Shown: in pieces, positions 55,065-62,665 of the stretch
How positions within the stretch are numbered: the first letter of the stretch is position 1
Layout: every line of letters begins with the position of its first letter
NCBI GenBank assembly: GCA_020633675.1
Contig: JACKDE010000001.1
Location: forward strand, 744,001 to 808,000
Length of the DNA stretch: 64,000 nt
Source: Deferribacteres bacterium
GTDB lineage: Bacteria; Zhuqueibacterota; Zhuqueibacteria; Zhuqueibacterales; Geothermadaptataceae
Direction: 5' to 3'
The notes under the pieces: generated by a model
Databases searched by the model: none
What the model was told of the DNA's origin: nothing
The model's input: only the letters and a program-made list of their open reading frames with translations
Translations under genes and position numbers: made by a program

Positions 55065-56024
55065 CTATGAAAAAGACGTAATACCGTAGCCACCATAGTT
55101 CTCTTGCCGGCACAGGCGCGAGATCTCCCGCCCCTCTGAGTTCGACAGGCTCGACGCAGTGCCGGTGCCTTCGTACCAAAGATAGTAGGTGCTATTCATT
55201 TTGAAAACGGTGGCGAACCAGAGCGCGCCTTCATCCCAGGCACCTGGCGTGCCGGCTGCGAGAATTGGGTTCCCCGGGTAGCGCTCCCAATGCCGGAGGT
55301 TTCTGGAGCGCGCCAGGCCGATGGCTGCCGGGTAATCAATGAACTTCGGGCAGCCGCCGTAGGTCATGTAAAACCAGTCGTGCTCGTGCCAAATACGCAC
55401 CGTCGAGATACTACAGCGGTCGAACGCTTCCGCTTCGCCCGAGGGGCGGAAGACAATTCGTGCATCAGCCGCGCTAAAGTGCACTCCTTCCGGACTTGTA
55501 CAGCACCAGATTTCAAAATGTGTCCGGTCCTCACATAGGCGCTGGAAGAAGAGACGGAAAATGCCGGCGTGCTGAATGATTTCCGGTGCCATACCCTCGA
55601 TGATTGGATTATTACCGCTCTTTTCAAAATGGAAGCCGCCATCGGACACCGCCAGGCCGATGTGCGATGGAGTGTTCCAGCTCTGCCAGTCAGCTCGGTG
55701 CGCAGTGTAGTAGAGATAAATCTTGCCGCCGATGATGATCGCTGCCGGATCGAGAATGTAGCCAGAATCGAACTCAGCCGGGTCGGGGGAGACGCGAATA
55801 ATGGGGTTTTCAGCCGGGATGGTCCAGGAAACGCCGTCGAATGCGGATCGCGAAGTATGAGCCACACCGATTTCGTCATGCCCCCGCGCGTCCTGACCGC
55901 GAAAGTAGAGAAAACACGTGCCCGCGAATTCCAACAAGTCGGGATTAGCTGCATGTTTGGCAAAGAACGTCCCCGGTGTGCGCCTGATCACTGGATTTGC
56001 GGGATGCTTTGAGAATTGCACCAT
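55065..56024 (-). CDS. Five-bladed beta-propeller glycosidase (GH43/GH130-like), cytoplasmic
   Basis: 319 aa from ATG 56024; the frame continues to 56267 but that part overlaps the divergent promoter and matches nothing. The protein has propeller repeats: FSKHPANPVIRR, AANPDLLEFAGTCFLYFRG, DSGYILDPAAIIIGGKIYLY, HIGLAVSDGGFHF, GNPILAAGTPGAWDEGALWF and the last NSTYYLWYEGTG. Blade-final hydrophobic-aromatic strands and the paired Asp and Glu fit GH43, GH32 or GH130. With a GH38 mannosidase next door, a GH130-type beta-mannoside enzyme is attractive, but the GH130 signature is not clear to me. No signal peptide. No good ribosome-binding site is seen at 56024. Confidence 0.65.
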   Translation of the reverse strand: MVQFSKHPANPVIRRTPGTFFAKHAANPDLLEFAGTCFLYFRGQDARGHDEIGVAHTSRSAFDGVSWTIPAENPIIRVSPDPAEFDSGYILDPAAIIIGGKIYLYYTAHRADWQSWNTPSHIGLAVSDGGFHFEKSGNNPIIEGMAPEIIQHAGIFRLFFQRLCEDRTHFEIWCCTSPEGVHFSAADARIVFRPSGEAEAFDRCSISTVRIWHEHDWFYMTYGGCPKFIDYPAAIGLARSRNLRHWERYPGNPILAAGTPGAWDEGALWFATVFKMNSTYYLWYEGTGTASSLSNSEGREISRLCRQENYGGYGITSFS

Positions 56025-56266
56025 GTCGATTGACCAAAAGAATCCGCTAAAGTCGCCAATAGATTGAAAAAGTTTAGGTACAAATTGTTTTGCAATCAAG
56101 TCATTTCTACCGTATAATTCGAAACCCGACACGATCTGTGGGGTTTTGCGTGAGAAGCCCATTGGCAACCACAGGCGTCGCTCGGTCCAATAACAGGCTG
56201 TGCGCTGCCGCGTGTCTCGCAGTGGGGTAACTCGCGTTTCAACGTGATACCTGAAGGAGTTATGCA

Positions 56267-57097
56267 ATGATGAAATATCGATTGAATCGACTTCTTAGTA
56301 AATCGGGCAAGTGCCTGGATGTAGCGATCGATCACGGCTTTTTCAATGAGGTTGGCTTCCTGAGCGGTATCGAGCAAATGGAGCAGGCGATCAACACCAT
56401 TGTCGATGCCAATCCCGATGCTATCCAGCTCACCGTCGGGCAGGCCGAATTGCTCCAGCGCCTTCCCGGCAAGCAGAAACCGGCGCTGGTTTTGCGAACA
56501 GACATCGCCAATTGCTACAACCCACACCTGCCGGATTACCTGTATAGTCAGTTGATCGAGAATCCGGTCGAGCAGGCCGTGGCCCTGGACGCCGCCTGCG
56601 TGGTGGTCAATTTGCTGATGCTTCCCGGCGAGCCAGCGTTGCACCACCAGTGCGTCGAAAATATCTGTCGCCTGAAGCCAGAGTGTGATTATTACGGCAT
56701 GCCGCTGATGGTCGAGCCACTGGTGATGCAGGTGAACGAAGCCAAAGGCGGCTACATGGTGGACGGAGACATCAACAAGATTCTGCCCCTGGTACGGCAG
56801 GGCTGCGAGCTGGGCGCGGATATCATCAAAGCCGATCCCTGCGACGACGTGAGCGAGTACCACCGGGTCATTGAAATTGCCGGGCGGCCTGTGCTGCCGC
56901 GCGGTGGCGGCAAAGCGCCAGAGCGGGAGGTCCTGCAACGCACATTCGACTTGATGCAACAGGGGGCCAGCGGCATCGTTTACGGGCGCAATATCATCCA
57001 GCACCCTAAACCACGACAGATGACCAAGGCGCTGATGGCCATCGTCCACGAGGGCGTCTCGGTCGACCAGGCGCTGGCCATCATCGAGAAGGATTAA
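56267..57097 (+). CDS. DhnA/FbaB-type class I aldolase
   Basis: 276 aa barrel protein, predicted to split a ketose phosphate through a Schiff-base Lys. It opens as the DhnA family does (RLLSKSGKCLDVAIDHGFFN), and contains MPLMVEPLVMQ, GADIIKADPCDDVSEYHRV (the Lys of KAD is the likely Schiff base), AGRPVLPRGGG and GASGIVYGRNIIQHPKP. AAGGAG lies seven bases upstream of ATG 56267. Relatives include FbaB, LsrF and the sulfofructose-phosphate aldolase YihT class. As first gene of the rightward island operon with an isomerase and a kinase, it probably performs the final cleavage. The true substrate is unknown. Confidence 0.78.
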   Translation: MMKYRLNRLLSKSGKCLDVAIDHGFFNEVGFLSGIEQMEQAINTIVDANPDAIQLTVGQAELLQRLPGKQKPALVLRTDIANCYNPHLPDYLYSQLIENPVEQAVALDAACVVVNLLMLPGEPALHHQCVENICRLKPECDYYGMPLMVEPLVMQVNEAKGGYMVDGDINKILPLVRQGCELGADIIKADPCDDVSEYHRVIEIAGRPVLPRGGGKAPEREVLQRTFDLMQQGASGIVYGRNIIQHPKPRQMTKALMAIVHEGVSVDQALAIIEKD

Positions 57098-57109
57098 GCA
57101 AAAAGGAAT

Positions 57110-57139
57110 AGATAACATCCTCTTCGAGGCATGTTATCT
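57110..57139 (+). promoter_or_regulatory. Intercistronic hairpin
   Basis: AGATAACATCCTC and GAGG-C-ATGTTATCT form a 13-bp stem with one bulged base and a TTC loop, between the aldolase and oxidoreductase genes. No T run follows (GTAAAAACC), so it is more likely an mRNA-stability or processing element than a terminator. The next ribosome-binding site lies just outside. Confidence 0.55.
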
Positions 57140-57159
57140 GTAAAAACCGGTGAAGAACC

Positions 57160-58314
57160 ATGGCAGAAAAAAGAACCATCCGATTCGGTATCATCGGCTG
57201 CGGCTTGATGGGACGGGAATTTGCGGTAGCCTCTGCGCGCTGGCCCGCCCTCTTGGAAACCAAAGCCCGGCCGGAGATTGTGGCAATTTGCGATTTGAAC
57301 GAATCGCTGTTTGGCTGGTATCGCCAGAATTTTCCATCGATCCGACAATTCACCACTAAATACCACGAACTGCTTGCCAACCAGGATGTCGAAATTGTCT
57401 ACTGCGCGGTACCGCACAATCTACACGAGCAATTTTACATGGATATCCTTAAGGCCGGCAAGCACCTGCTCGGCGAAAAGCCGTTCGGTATCGATGCCGC
57501 AGCCAATGAGAGGATTTTGGCGGCCATTGACGCGCACCCGCATCTCTTTGTGCGCTGCTCCTCGGAATTCCCGTTCTTTCCGGGCGGCCACCAGGTGCAC
57601 AAGTATATTCTTGAAAACCCCTGGGGCCGGATCATCGAGGTGCACAGCGGTTATCTGCATTCGTCGGATCTGAATTTCCAGAAGCCGATCAATTGGAAGC
57701 GCATGATCGAATTCAACGGCGAGTACGGCTGTCTCAGCGATCTCGGGATGCACGCTATGCACATCCCGCTGCGGGTGCGCTGGATTCCCAGGCGCGTGTA
57801 TGCATCACTATCGAAAATCGTCACCGAACGGCCCGATGGCAAAGGGAGCACCGCACCGTGCGTGACTTGGGACAACGGCACCATCACCTGCGAAGTGGAG
57901 CACCCGACAGACGGCTACACCTTTCCGATGACGCTGAAAACCTACCGCATCTCGCCCGGCGAAACTGACACGTGGTACATCGAAGTGATCGGCACCAAAT
58001 TCAGCGCCAAATTCAGCACCAAATTCCCCAAGACCCTGAAGACCATGCATTACGTCGACGGCGACACCCAGGAATGGCGACATGAGGATGTCGGGTACGG
58101 TTCCGCCTACAAAACCATCACCGGCCCGATTTTCGAGTTTGGCTTCACCGATGCGATTCTGCAGATGTGGGCGGCTTTGGTCGAGGAGTTTGTCGATCGC
58201 CCGGCGCACATGCCATTTGGCTGCATCACCCCGGAAGAAACGCGGTTGCAACACAAAATCTTGGCCGCTGCTCTGACCTCGGGAAAGACGCACCAGGTGG
58301 TGGAAATCGGGTGA
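57160..58314 (+). CDS. Gfo/Idh/MocA-family oxidoreductase
   Basis: 384 aa NAD(P)-dependent sugar or inositol dehydrogenase. The Rossmann motif is FGIIGCGLMGREFAVASARW (residues about 8-27), followed by IVAICDLNESLFGWY, VEIVYCAVPHNLHEQF, LLGEKPFGIDAAAN with the conserved EKP, and CLSDLGMHAMHIPLRV with the catalytic His region. A short in-frame triplication, KFSAKFSTKFPKTLK, is encoded at about 57994-58035. The gene is within the rightward island operon. Members oxidise, reduce, or hydrolyse glycosides by transient C3 oxidation, and which of these applies here cannot be told from sequence. Confidence 0.82.
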   Translation: MAEKRTIRFGIIGCGLMGREFAVASARWPALLETKARPEIVAICDLNESLFGWYRQNFPSIRQFTTKYHELLANQDVEIVYCAVPHNLHEQFYMDILKAGKHLLGEKPFGIDAAANERILAAIDAHPHLFVRCSSEFPFFPGGHQVHKYILENPWGRIIEVHSGYLHSSDLNFQKPINWKRMIEFNGEYGCLSDLGMHAMHIPLRVRWIPRRVYASLSKIVTERPDGKGSTAPCVTWDNGTITCEVEHPTDGYTFPMTLKTYRISPGETDTWYIEVIGTKFSAKFSTKFPKTLKTMHYVDGDTQEWRHEDVGYGSAYKTITGPIFEFGFTDAILQMWAALVEEFVDRPAHMPFGCITPEETRLQHKILAAALTSGKTHQVVEIG

Positions 58315-58451
58315 CGCGCGAGACGTTGTGTAAGAAGGTACAGGCTATTAATCCGACACGAAGCGGACAATACAATCGCGCTAATGCACTCCGGGTGTCT
58401 CCACCGCAAGGCGAAATTTCCGGGGTGCATTTTCGAGATCGGACAAATAGA

Positions 58452-59126
58452 ATGAAACGTTCAGAGATAAACTTGCTGCAAATGGAAGCTGTGGCTTTTT
58501 TTCGAGAAAGGCAGTTTCATCTGCCGCCGTGGGCATGTTGGGGTGCTGCGGATTGGCAAAAAAACCGGCAAGAGGCCCGGGAAGTGATTGACCACAAGCT
58601 CGGATGGGATTTGACCGATTTCGGTCTGGGCGATTTTTATCGCTGCGGGTTGCTGCTGTTCACCTTGCGCAACGGCAAGGTGGGGGAGCGCGGCGGTAAG
58701 GATTACGCCGAGAAAGTCATGATTGTGCGTGAGAACCAAGTGACGCCCTGGCATTTCCATTTTCACAAGATGGAAGATATCATCAACCGTGGTGGGGGAG
58801 AGCTGGTCATCGAGCTCTGCAACGCCACCGGCGACGAGCAGCTCGCCGAAACGCCAGTGATTGTTCAAGTCGACGGCGTGAGCCGGGAGCTGGCGGCCAA
58901 GGGCCGTGTGGTCTTGCGCCCGGGCGAGAGCATCACTCTGCCGCCGCGGCTGTACCACCAATTCTACGGCGCATCCGGCCGGGGCCTGGTTTTGGTGGGG
59001 GAGGTGTCGCGTGTCAACGATGACGAAAAGGACAACCGCTTCTTGGAGCAAATCGGCCGCTTCCCGGAGATCGAGGCAGACGAAGCACCGCTTTACTACC
59101 TGTGTCACGAATATCCTGTGGATTGA
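58452..59126 (+). CDS. D-lyxose/D-mannose isomerase-like cupin
   Basis: 224 aa from ATG 58452; the frame is open far upstream but overlaps the oxidoreductase gene. The cupin metal site is QVTPWHFHFHKMEDIINRGG (two His and a Glu) with a later His in ITLPPRLYHQFYG. WACWGAADWQKN and DHKLGWDLTDFGLGDFYRCG also fit the D-lyxose isomerase family, whose members turn D-lyxose into xylulose and D-mannose into fructose. The nearby GH38 gene makes D-mannose the natural candidate. The next gene starts three bases after the stop, so they are cotranscribed. Confidence 0.78.
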   Translation: MKRSEINLLQMEAVAFFRERQFHLPPWACWGAADWQKNRQEAREVIDHKLGWDLTDFGLGDFYRCGLLLFTLRNGKVGERGGKDYAEKVMIVRENQVTPWHFHFHKMEDIINRGGGELVIELCNATGDEQLAETPVIVQVDGVSRELAAKGRVVLRPGESITLPPRLYHQFYGASGRGLVLVGEVSRVNDDEKDNRFLEQIGRFPEIEADEAPLYYLCHEYPVD

Positions 59127-59129
59127 GAA

Positions 59130-60203
59130 ATGGCAAACATTTTTGGCAAGAAATGGACGCGCCAGGCGCTGCTGGCGCACGTTGGCGACATCGCACAGAT
59201 TGCCGGAGTACGGCTGGCAGAGCTGAGTGATGGCCCCGGTCGCGGGGTGCGGATCGCCGAGTTTTACACCGGCTCGGGCTTCGAGTTCACCGTACTGCTC
59301 GATCGCGGACTCGACATCCACGATGCGAGCCTCAAAGGCACGCCGCTGGCTTTCACCTCAGCGCTGGGGCCGTCCCACCCGGCGTTCTACGATCCCGCCG
59401 GTACTGGCTGGCTGCGCAACTTTCACGGCGGCTGGTTGAACACCTGCGGCTTGACCAACGTGGGCGTGCCCGGTGAAGATGCGCTCGGCGCCTTTGGCAT
59501 GCACGGTTTTGCCTCGAATCTCCCGGCTCGGCTGATCGGCCACGGCGGCGAATGGCGCAGTGACGACTACGAGATCTGGGTTGAAGCCAGCCTGCGGGAG
59601 ACCGCTTTCTTTGGGGTCAACCTGCAGCTCACCCGGCGGATTTCGGCCCTACTCGGCCAGAGTGAGCTCCAAATCACCGACCGGGTCGAAAACTTCGGGG
59701 ATGACGAAGCGCCTTTCATGTTGCTCTATCACTGCAATTTTGGCTTCCCGGTGGTGGCCGCCGGATCGCGGCTGGTGGTGAATCAAAAGTCTGTGCAGCC
59801 TCGAGACGCCGCCGCCAAACCCGGGCTGGGATCGCACCTGGAGATGGACCCGCCGCAGGCCGGATATGCCGAGCAGGTTTTCTTTCATCAGCTCAACGCC
59901 GACGAGCACGGCTTCGTGACCGCAGCTGTCGTCAACGACGCCATTGCCCTGGCGGGGACGGTATGCTACCGCCAGGCGGAGCTGCCGAATCTTATTCAGT
60001 GGAAGCAAATGGGGCGAGGGACTTACGTGTTGGGGCTGGAGCCTGCCAACTGTCTGGTCTTGGGCCGGGCGGCGGAGCGCCAGCGGGGCACGCTGCAAAT
60101 GCTGCAGCCGGGCGAATCTCGCGAAATGGTGCTGCGCCTCGGCGCCGTCGAAGGGCTTGAGGCGATCCGTGCGTTGGTGGATCGCATCCGGCCGGGAGAG
60201 TAG
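59130..60203 (+). CDS. DUF4432-family (aldose 1-epimerase-like) protein
   Basis: 357 aa beta-sandwich protein without a signal peptide. Recognised by GVRIAEFYTGSGFEFTVLLD, RGLDIHDASLKGTPLAF, FHGGWLNTCGLTNVG, GMHGFASNLPARLIG, LYHCNFGFPVVA and the late GLEPANCLVLGRA. The His and Glu/Asp at the family's mutarotase positions appear to be kept, so an anomer or epimer conversion of a sugar is plausible. The family occurs in many sugar operons, with few members tested. It starts three bases after the isomerase gene and ends nine bases before the kinase gene. Confidence 0.78.
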   Translation: MANIFGKKWTRQALLAHVGDIAQIAGVRLAELSDGPGRGVRIAEFYTGSGFEFTVLLDRGLDIHDASLKGTPLAFTSALGPSHPAFYDPAGTGWLRNFHGGWLNTCGLTNVGVPGEDALGAFGMHGFASNLPARLIGHGGEWRSDDYEIWVEASLRETAFFGVNLQLTRRISALLGQSELQITDRVENFGDDEAPFMLLYHCNFGFPVVAAGSRLVVNQKSVQPRDAAAKPGLGSHLEMDPPQAGYAEQVFFHQLNADEHGFVTAAVVNDAIALAGTVCYRQAELPNLIQWKQMGRGTYVLGLEPANCLVLGRAAERQRGTLQMLQPGESREMVLRLGAVEGLEAIRALVDRIRPGE

Positions 60204-60212
60204 GGGCAGGGC

Positions 60213-61388
60213 ATGGCCGAAAAACTCGATATTGTCGCGGCGGGCCACATTTGTCTCGATATCATCCCGCGATTTCTCTACAAAGGCGCGACCGAGCCGA
60301 GCCGGGTCTTTCAGCCTGGCACGCTCATAAAAATCGGCGACGCAGTAATGGCCACCGGCGGCTCTGTGTCGAACACCGGGATCGCACTGAGCAAGCTCGG
60401 CTGCCGTGTCGCCTACATGTCCAGCGTCGGCGACGACGATTTTGGCAACATCATCATCGAGCGCATGTCGAAATACGGAGACGTGCGTGGTTTCCATCGC
60501 AACGCCGAGGTCGGCAGCTCCTACTCGGTGATCATCGCCCTTCCCGCCGTCGACCGCATCATTCTCCACAACCCCGGGTGCAACGATTTTTTTACCTTCG
60601 ACAACCTCAACTGGCCGGTGGTGGCCACGGCACGGCATTTCCATCTCGGTTATCCGCCCATCATGCGGTCGCTGTATCTGGACGACGGGGCTGAGCTCAA
60701 GCGGATCTTGCAGGAGGTCAGAGCGCTCGGCCTTTCCACCTCGATTGATATGGCACTGCCCGATCCCGAGAGCGAGGCCGGACAAATCGATTGGCAGGTG
60801 TGGCTGCGGCAGGTGTTGCCCTATGTTGATGTTTTTATGCCCAGCCTGGAGGAGATCTTGTGCTGCCTGGCACACGAGCGCTGGCTGGCGTTTCGCGATG
60901 CCGGTATGGACAGCATCGCGGCGCTGGCGGCGGATGAGTACGCGGCCTTGGCCGACGCCCTGCTCGCTTGTGGCTGTGCTTTGGTGATTCTGAAATCCGG
61001 ACCGCAGGGGTTGTACGCCAAAACCGCCGACAGCGCGCGGATGCGCCAGGTACCGCTGTTTGCCAACCAGCATTCGAGCGACTGGGCCAATCGGGAGCTC
61101 TGGGGGGCTAGCTACCAGACGGACGAGATTCTCTCTGCTGCCGGTGCGGGTGATTCGGCGATTGCCGGGATTCTGACCGCGCTGCTGCACGGCAAGCCGA
61201 TGGAAGAGGTCCTGCAGTGGGGCAACTGCTTAGGCTACCAGAATCTGCGGGCGCTCGATACGACCAGCGGCGTCGGCTCGTTCGACGAGACCCTGCAGCT
61301 CCTGCAAATGCTCACCCCCAACCAGCTAGGCCCACCTAATGAAAGCTGGAAACCAACCGCGTACCCCGGCGTGTTTGCGCACTGGTGA
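60213..61388 (+). CDS. PfkB-family carbohydrate kinase
   Basis: 391 aa. The N-terminal PfkB motif region (IVAAGHICLDIIPRF, ATGGSVSNTGIALSKLG, VAYMSSVGDDDFGNIIIERM) and the C-terminal catalytic motif SAAGAGDSAIAGILTALLHG with the base Asp are intact. The substrate lid has longer loops than in ribokinase, and ILKSGPQGLYAKTAD is the usual nucleotide-side strand. It is the last gene of the rightward island operon, with GGGGCAGGG before the ATG. Given the isomerase and aldolase in the same operon, a ketose such as fructose is the likely substrate; this is inferred. Confidence 0.85.
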   Translation: MAEKLDIVAAGHICLDIIPRFLYKGATEPSRVFQPGTLIKIGDAVMATGGSVSNTGIALSKLGCRVAYMSSVGDDDFGNIIIERMSKYGDVRGFHRNAEVGSSYSVIIALPAVDRIILHNPGCNDFFTFDNLNWPVVATARHFHLGYPPIMRSLYLDDGAELKRILQEVRALGLSTSIDMALPDPESEAGQIDWQVWLRQVLPYVDVFMPSLEEILCCLAHERWLAFRDAGMDSIAALAADEYAALADALLACGCALVILKSGPQGLYAKTADSARMRQVPLFANQHSSDWANRELWGASYQTDEILSAAGAGDSAIAGILTALLHGKPMEEVLQWGNCLGYQNLRALDTTSGVGSFDETLQLLQMLTPNQLGPPNESWKPTAYPGVFAHW

Positions 61389-61504
61389 ACCGTGCGCCTA
61401 AGGAAGGCTATACTACCTTATCGATCTCAATAAATTTATAGAAAACTCTAAACGCAAAAATGCTTGAGATTCATGAGAATCCTTTTAAATTATTTGCATT
61501 GCTA

Positions 61505-62352
61505 TCATAAAACAAACCATAAAAGATGGAAAGATTATATATGATGTAAGGGTACAATATGGCGGTATCCGAATAAGCCGCAGTGTACCTAAAACCTATA
61601 CAGATGCGAAACGAGTCGAGAACAAAATTTTGCAGGATTTGATTCATGGGCGATTTGAGATTTTGAAAAACAAGCAAAATCCGAAATTCGCCAAGTATGC
61701 TGTAGAATATTTGAAGTCCGTGACTTGGAAGAAAAACTATAATCGCACGATTACTAGTGTCAACCATCTTGTGAAATATTTTGGCGAGAAAAAGCTGAGC
61801 GAGGTTAACTCACAAGATTTTATCAACTGTCGTACTATGCGGCTTCAAACTGTTGGGCCGGCCCCAGTTAATCGCGAGAATACTTGTCTTTTTAGGATAT
61901 TGAACATTGCGGTCAATAGTGATGAGTATTTGATTGATAACTATCCTTTAAAAAGCATTCATCAGTTCAAAGAATCTCCAGCTGAAAAAGGCATTGATTT
62001 GGATAACCACCCTGAAAAAGATCGTAATCAGCATATTTTTACCGGAATGCGCAATCAGCCTTTAAAATCAATTTGCAACCCACTTGATCGAACCTTTAAA
62101 GATGCAGGAATTGAAGCGCGACCATTTCATACTTTTCGCCATTTGGGGACAAAATGTATATTTGAGGCTGGCAACGATCCTGCTGCCATTCAAAAAGTAG
62201 GGCGATGACGGGATTTCGAAACCATGTTGAAATACTGCTATACCACTCGATCTCAGGAGCACGCAGCAGTTAACAAATTGTCTCAACACTTGAACAAAGG
62301 AACGGCAAAAATTTTAGAGCTGCGGCAATACGGTGGCAATAATGAAAAATAG
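61505..62352 (+). pseudogene. Tyrosine-type site-specific integrase, decayed
   Basis: The reading frame gives an N-terminal arm (KDGKIIYDVRVQYGGIRISR, SVPKTYTDAKRVENKI), a core-binding domain (FAKYAVEYLKSVTWKKNYNR, LSEVNSQDFINCRTMRLQTV) and then part of the catalytic domain (RPFHTFRHLGTKCIFEAGND, the H-x-x-R box). The segment that should hold the first catalytic Arg and the following Lys is missing, and only about 45 residues separate the two halves. No start codon precedes the arm, and a TGA at 62206 interrupts the end, after which FETMLKYCYTTRSQEHAAVN, with the likely nucleophile Tyr, resumes in the same frame. Its place beside tRNA-Arg marks it as the island's integrase. Confidence 0.8.
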
Positions 62353-62395
62353 CAAAATGTTTGAGTTTTTACAAAATAATAATTAACAGTGACTT

Positions 62396-62469
62396 GCCCC
62401 TATAGCTCAGGCGGATAGAGCAGTGGTTTCCTAAACCATGTGTCCGAGGTTCGAGTCCTCGTAGGGGCA
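62396..62469 (+). tRNA. tRNA-Arg (anticodon CCU)
   Basis: All arms pair: acceptor GCCCCTA/TAGGGGC, D stem GCTC/GAGC, anticodon stem GTGGT/ACCAT with one G-T pair around the loop TTCCTAA (anticodon CCT), and T stem CGAGG/CCTCG around TTCGAGT. 74 bases including the discriminator A; CCA is not encoded. It forms the right boundary of the island, and its first 39 bases are repeated at 51539. Confidence 0.95.
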
Positions 62470-62665
62470 CTTTGATTTCTGAGCGTAAGCAATTGTAAGA
62501 CAGTAACAAACGCCAGATTGGACTCACCAGTATTCAATAGAGACTGTAGAGGTAGCTGTCGATAAGCAAATCGAATCCGCAGTGGGATTGAGATCAACGT
62601 TGCCCTGCTCAAGCCGAATGCGAAGCATCTTCAGGAAAGACACTTCGCATCCATGGCTTTGTTTT

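Larger units (their letters stand above)
51539..62469. mobile_element. Genomic island at tRNA-Arg(CCU) carrying sugar-catabolism operons
   Basis: The segment is bounded by the 5' half-copy of tRNA-Arg at left and the intact tRNA-Arg at right in the same orientation, with a decayed tyrosine integrase next to the intact gene. Genes from 52150 to 61388 are visibly richer in G and C than their neighbours and have no link to the pectin locus. Together this is the classic form of an integrated island, now immobile because the integrase is broken. Exact attachment points within the repeat are inferred. Confidence 0.78.

Noticed and set aside
59649..61190. 513-codon minus-strand frame across the DUF4432 and PfkB genes
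   Set aside because: It is a GC-rich shadow. The plus-strand genes carry clear conserved motifs with tight operon spacing and the minus frame carries none.
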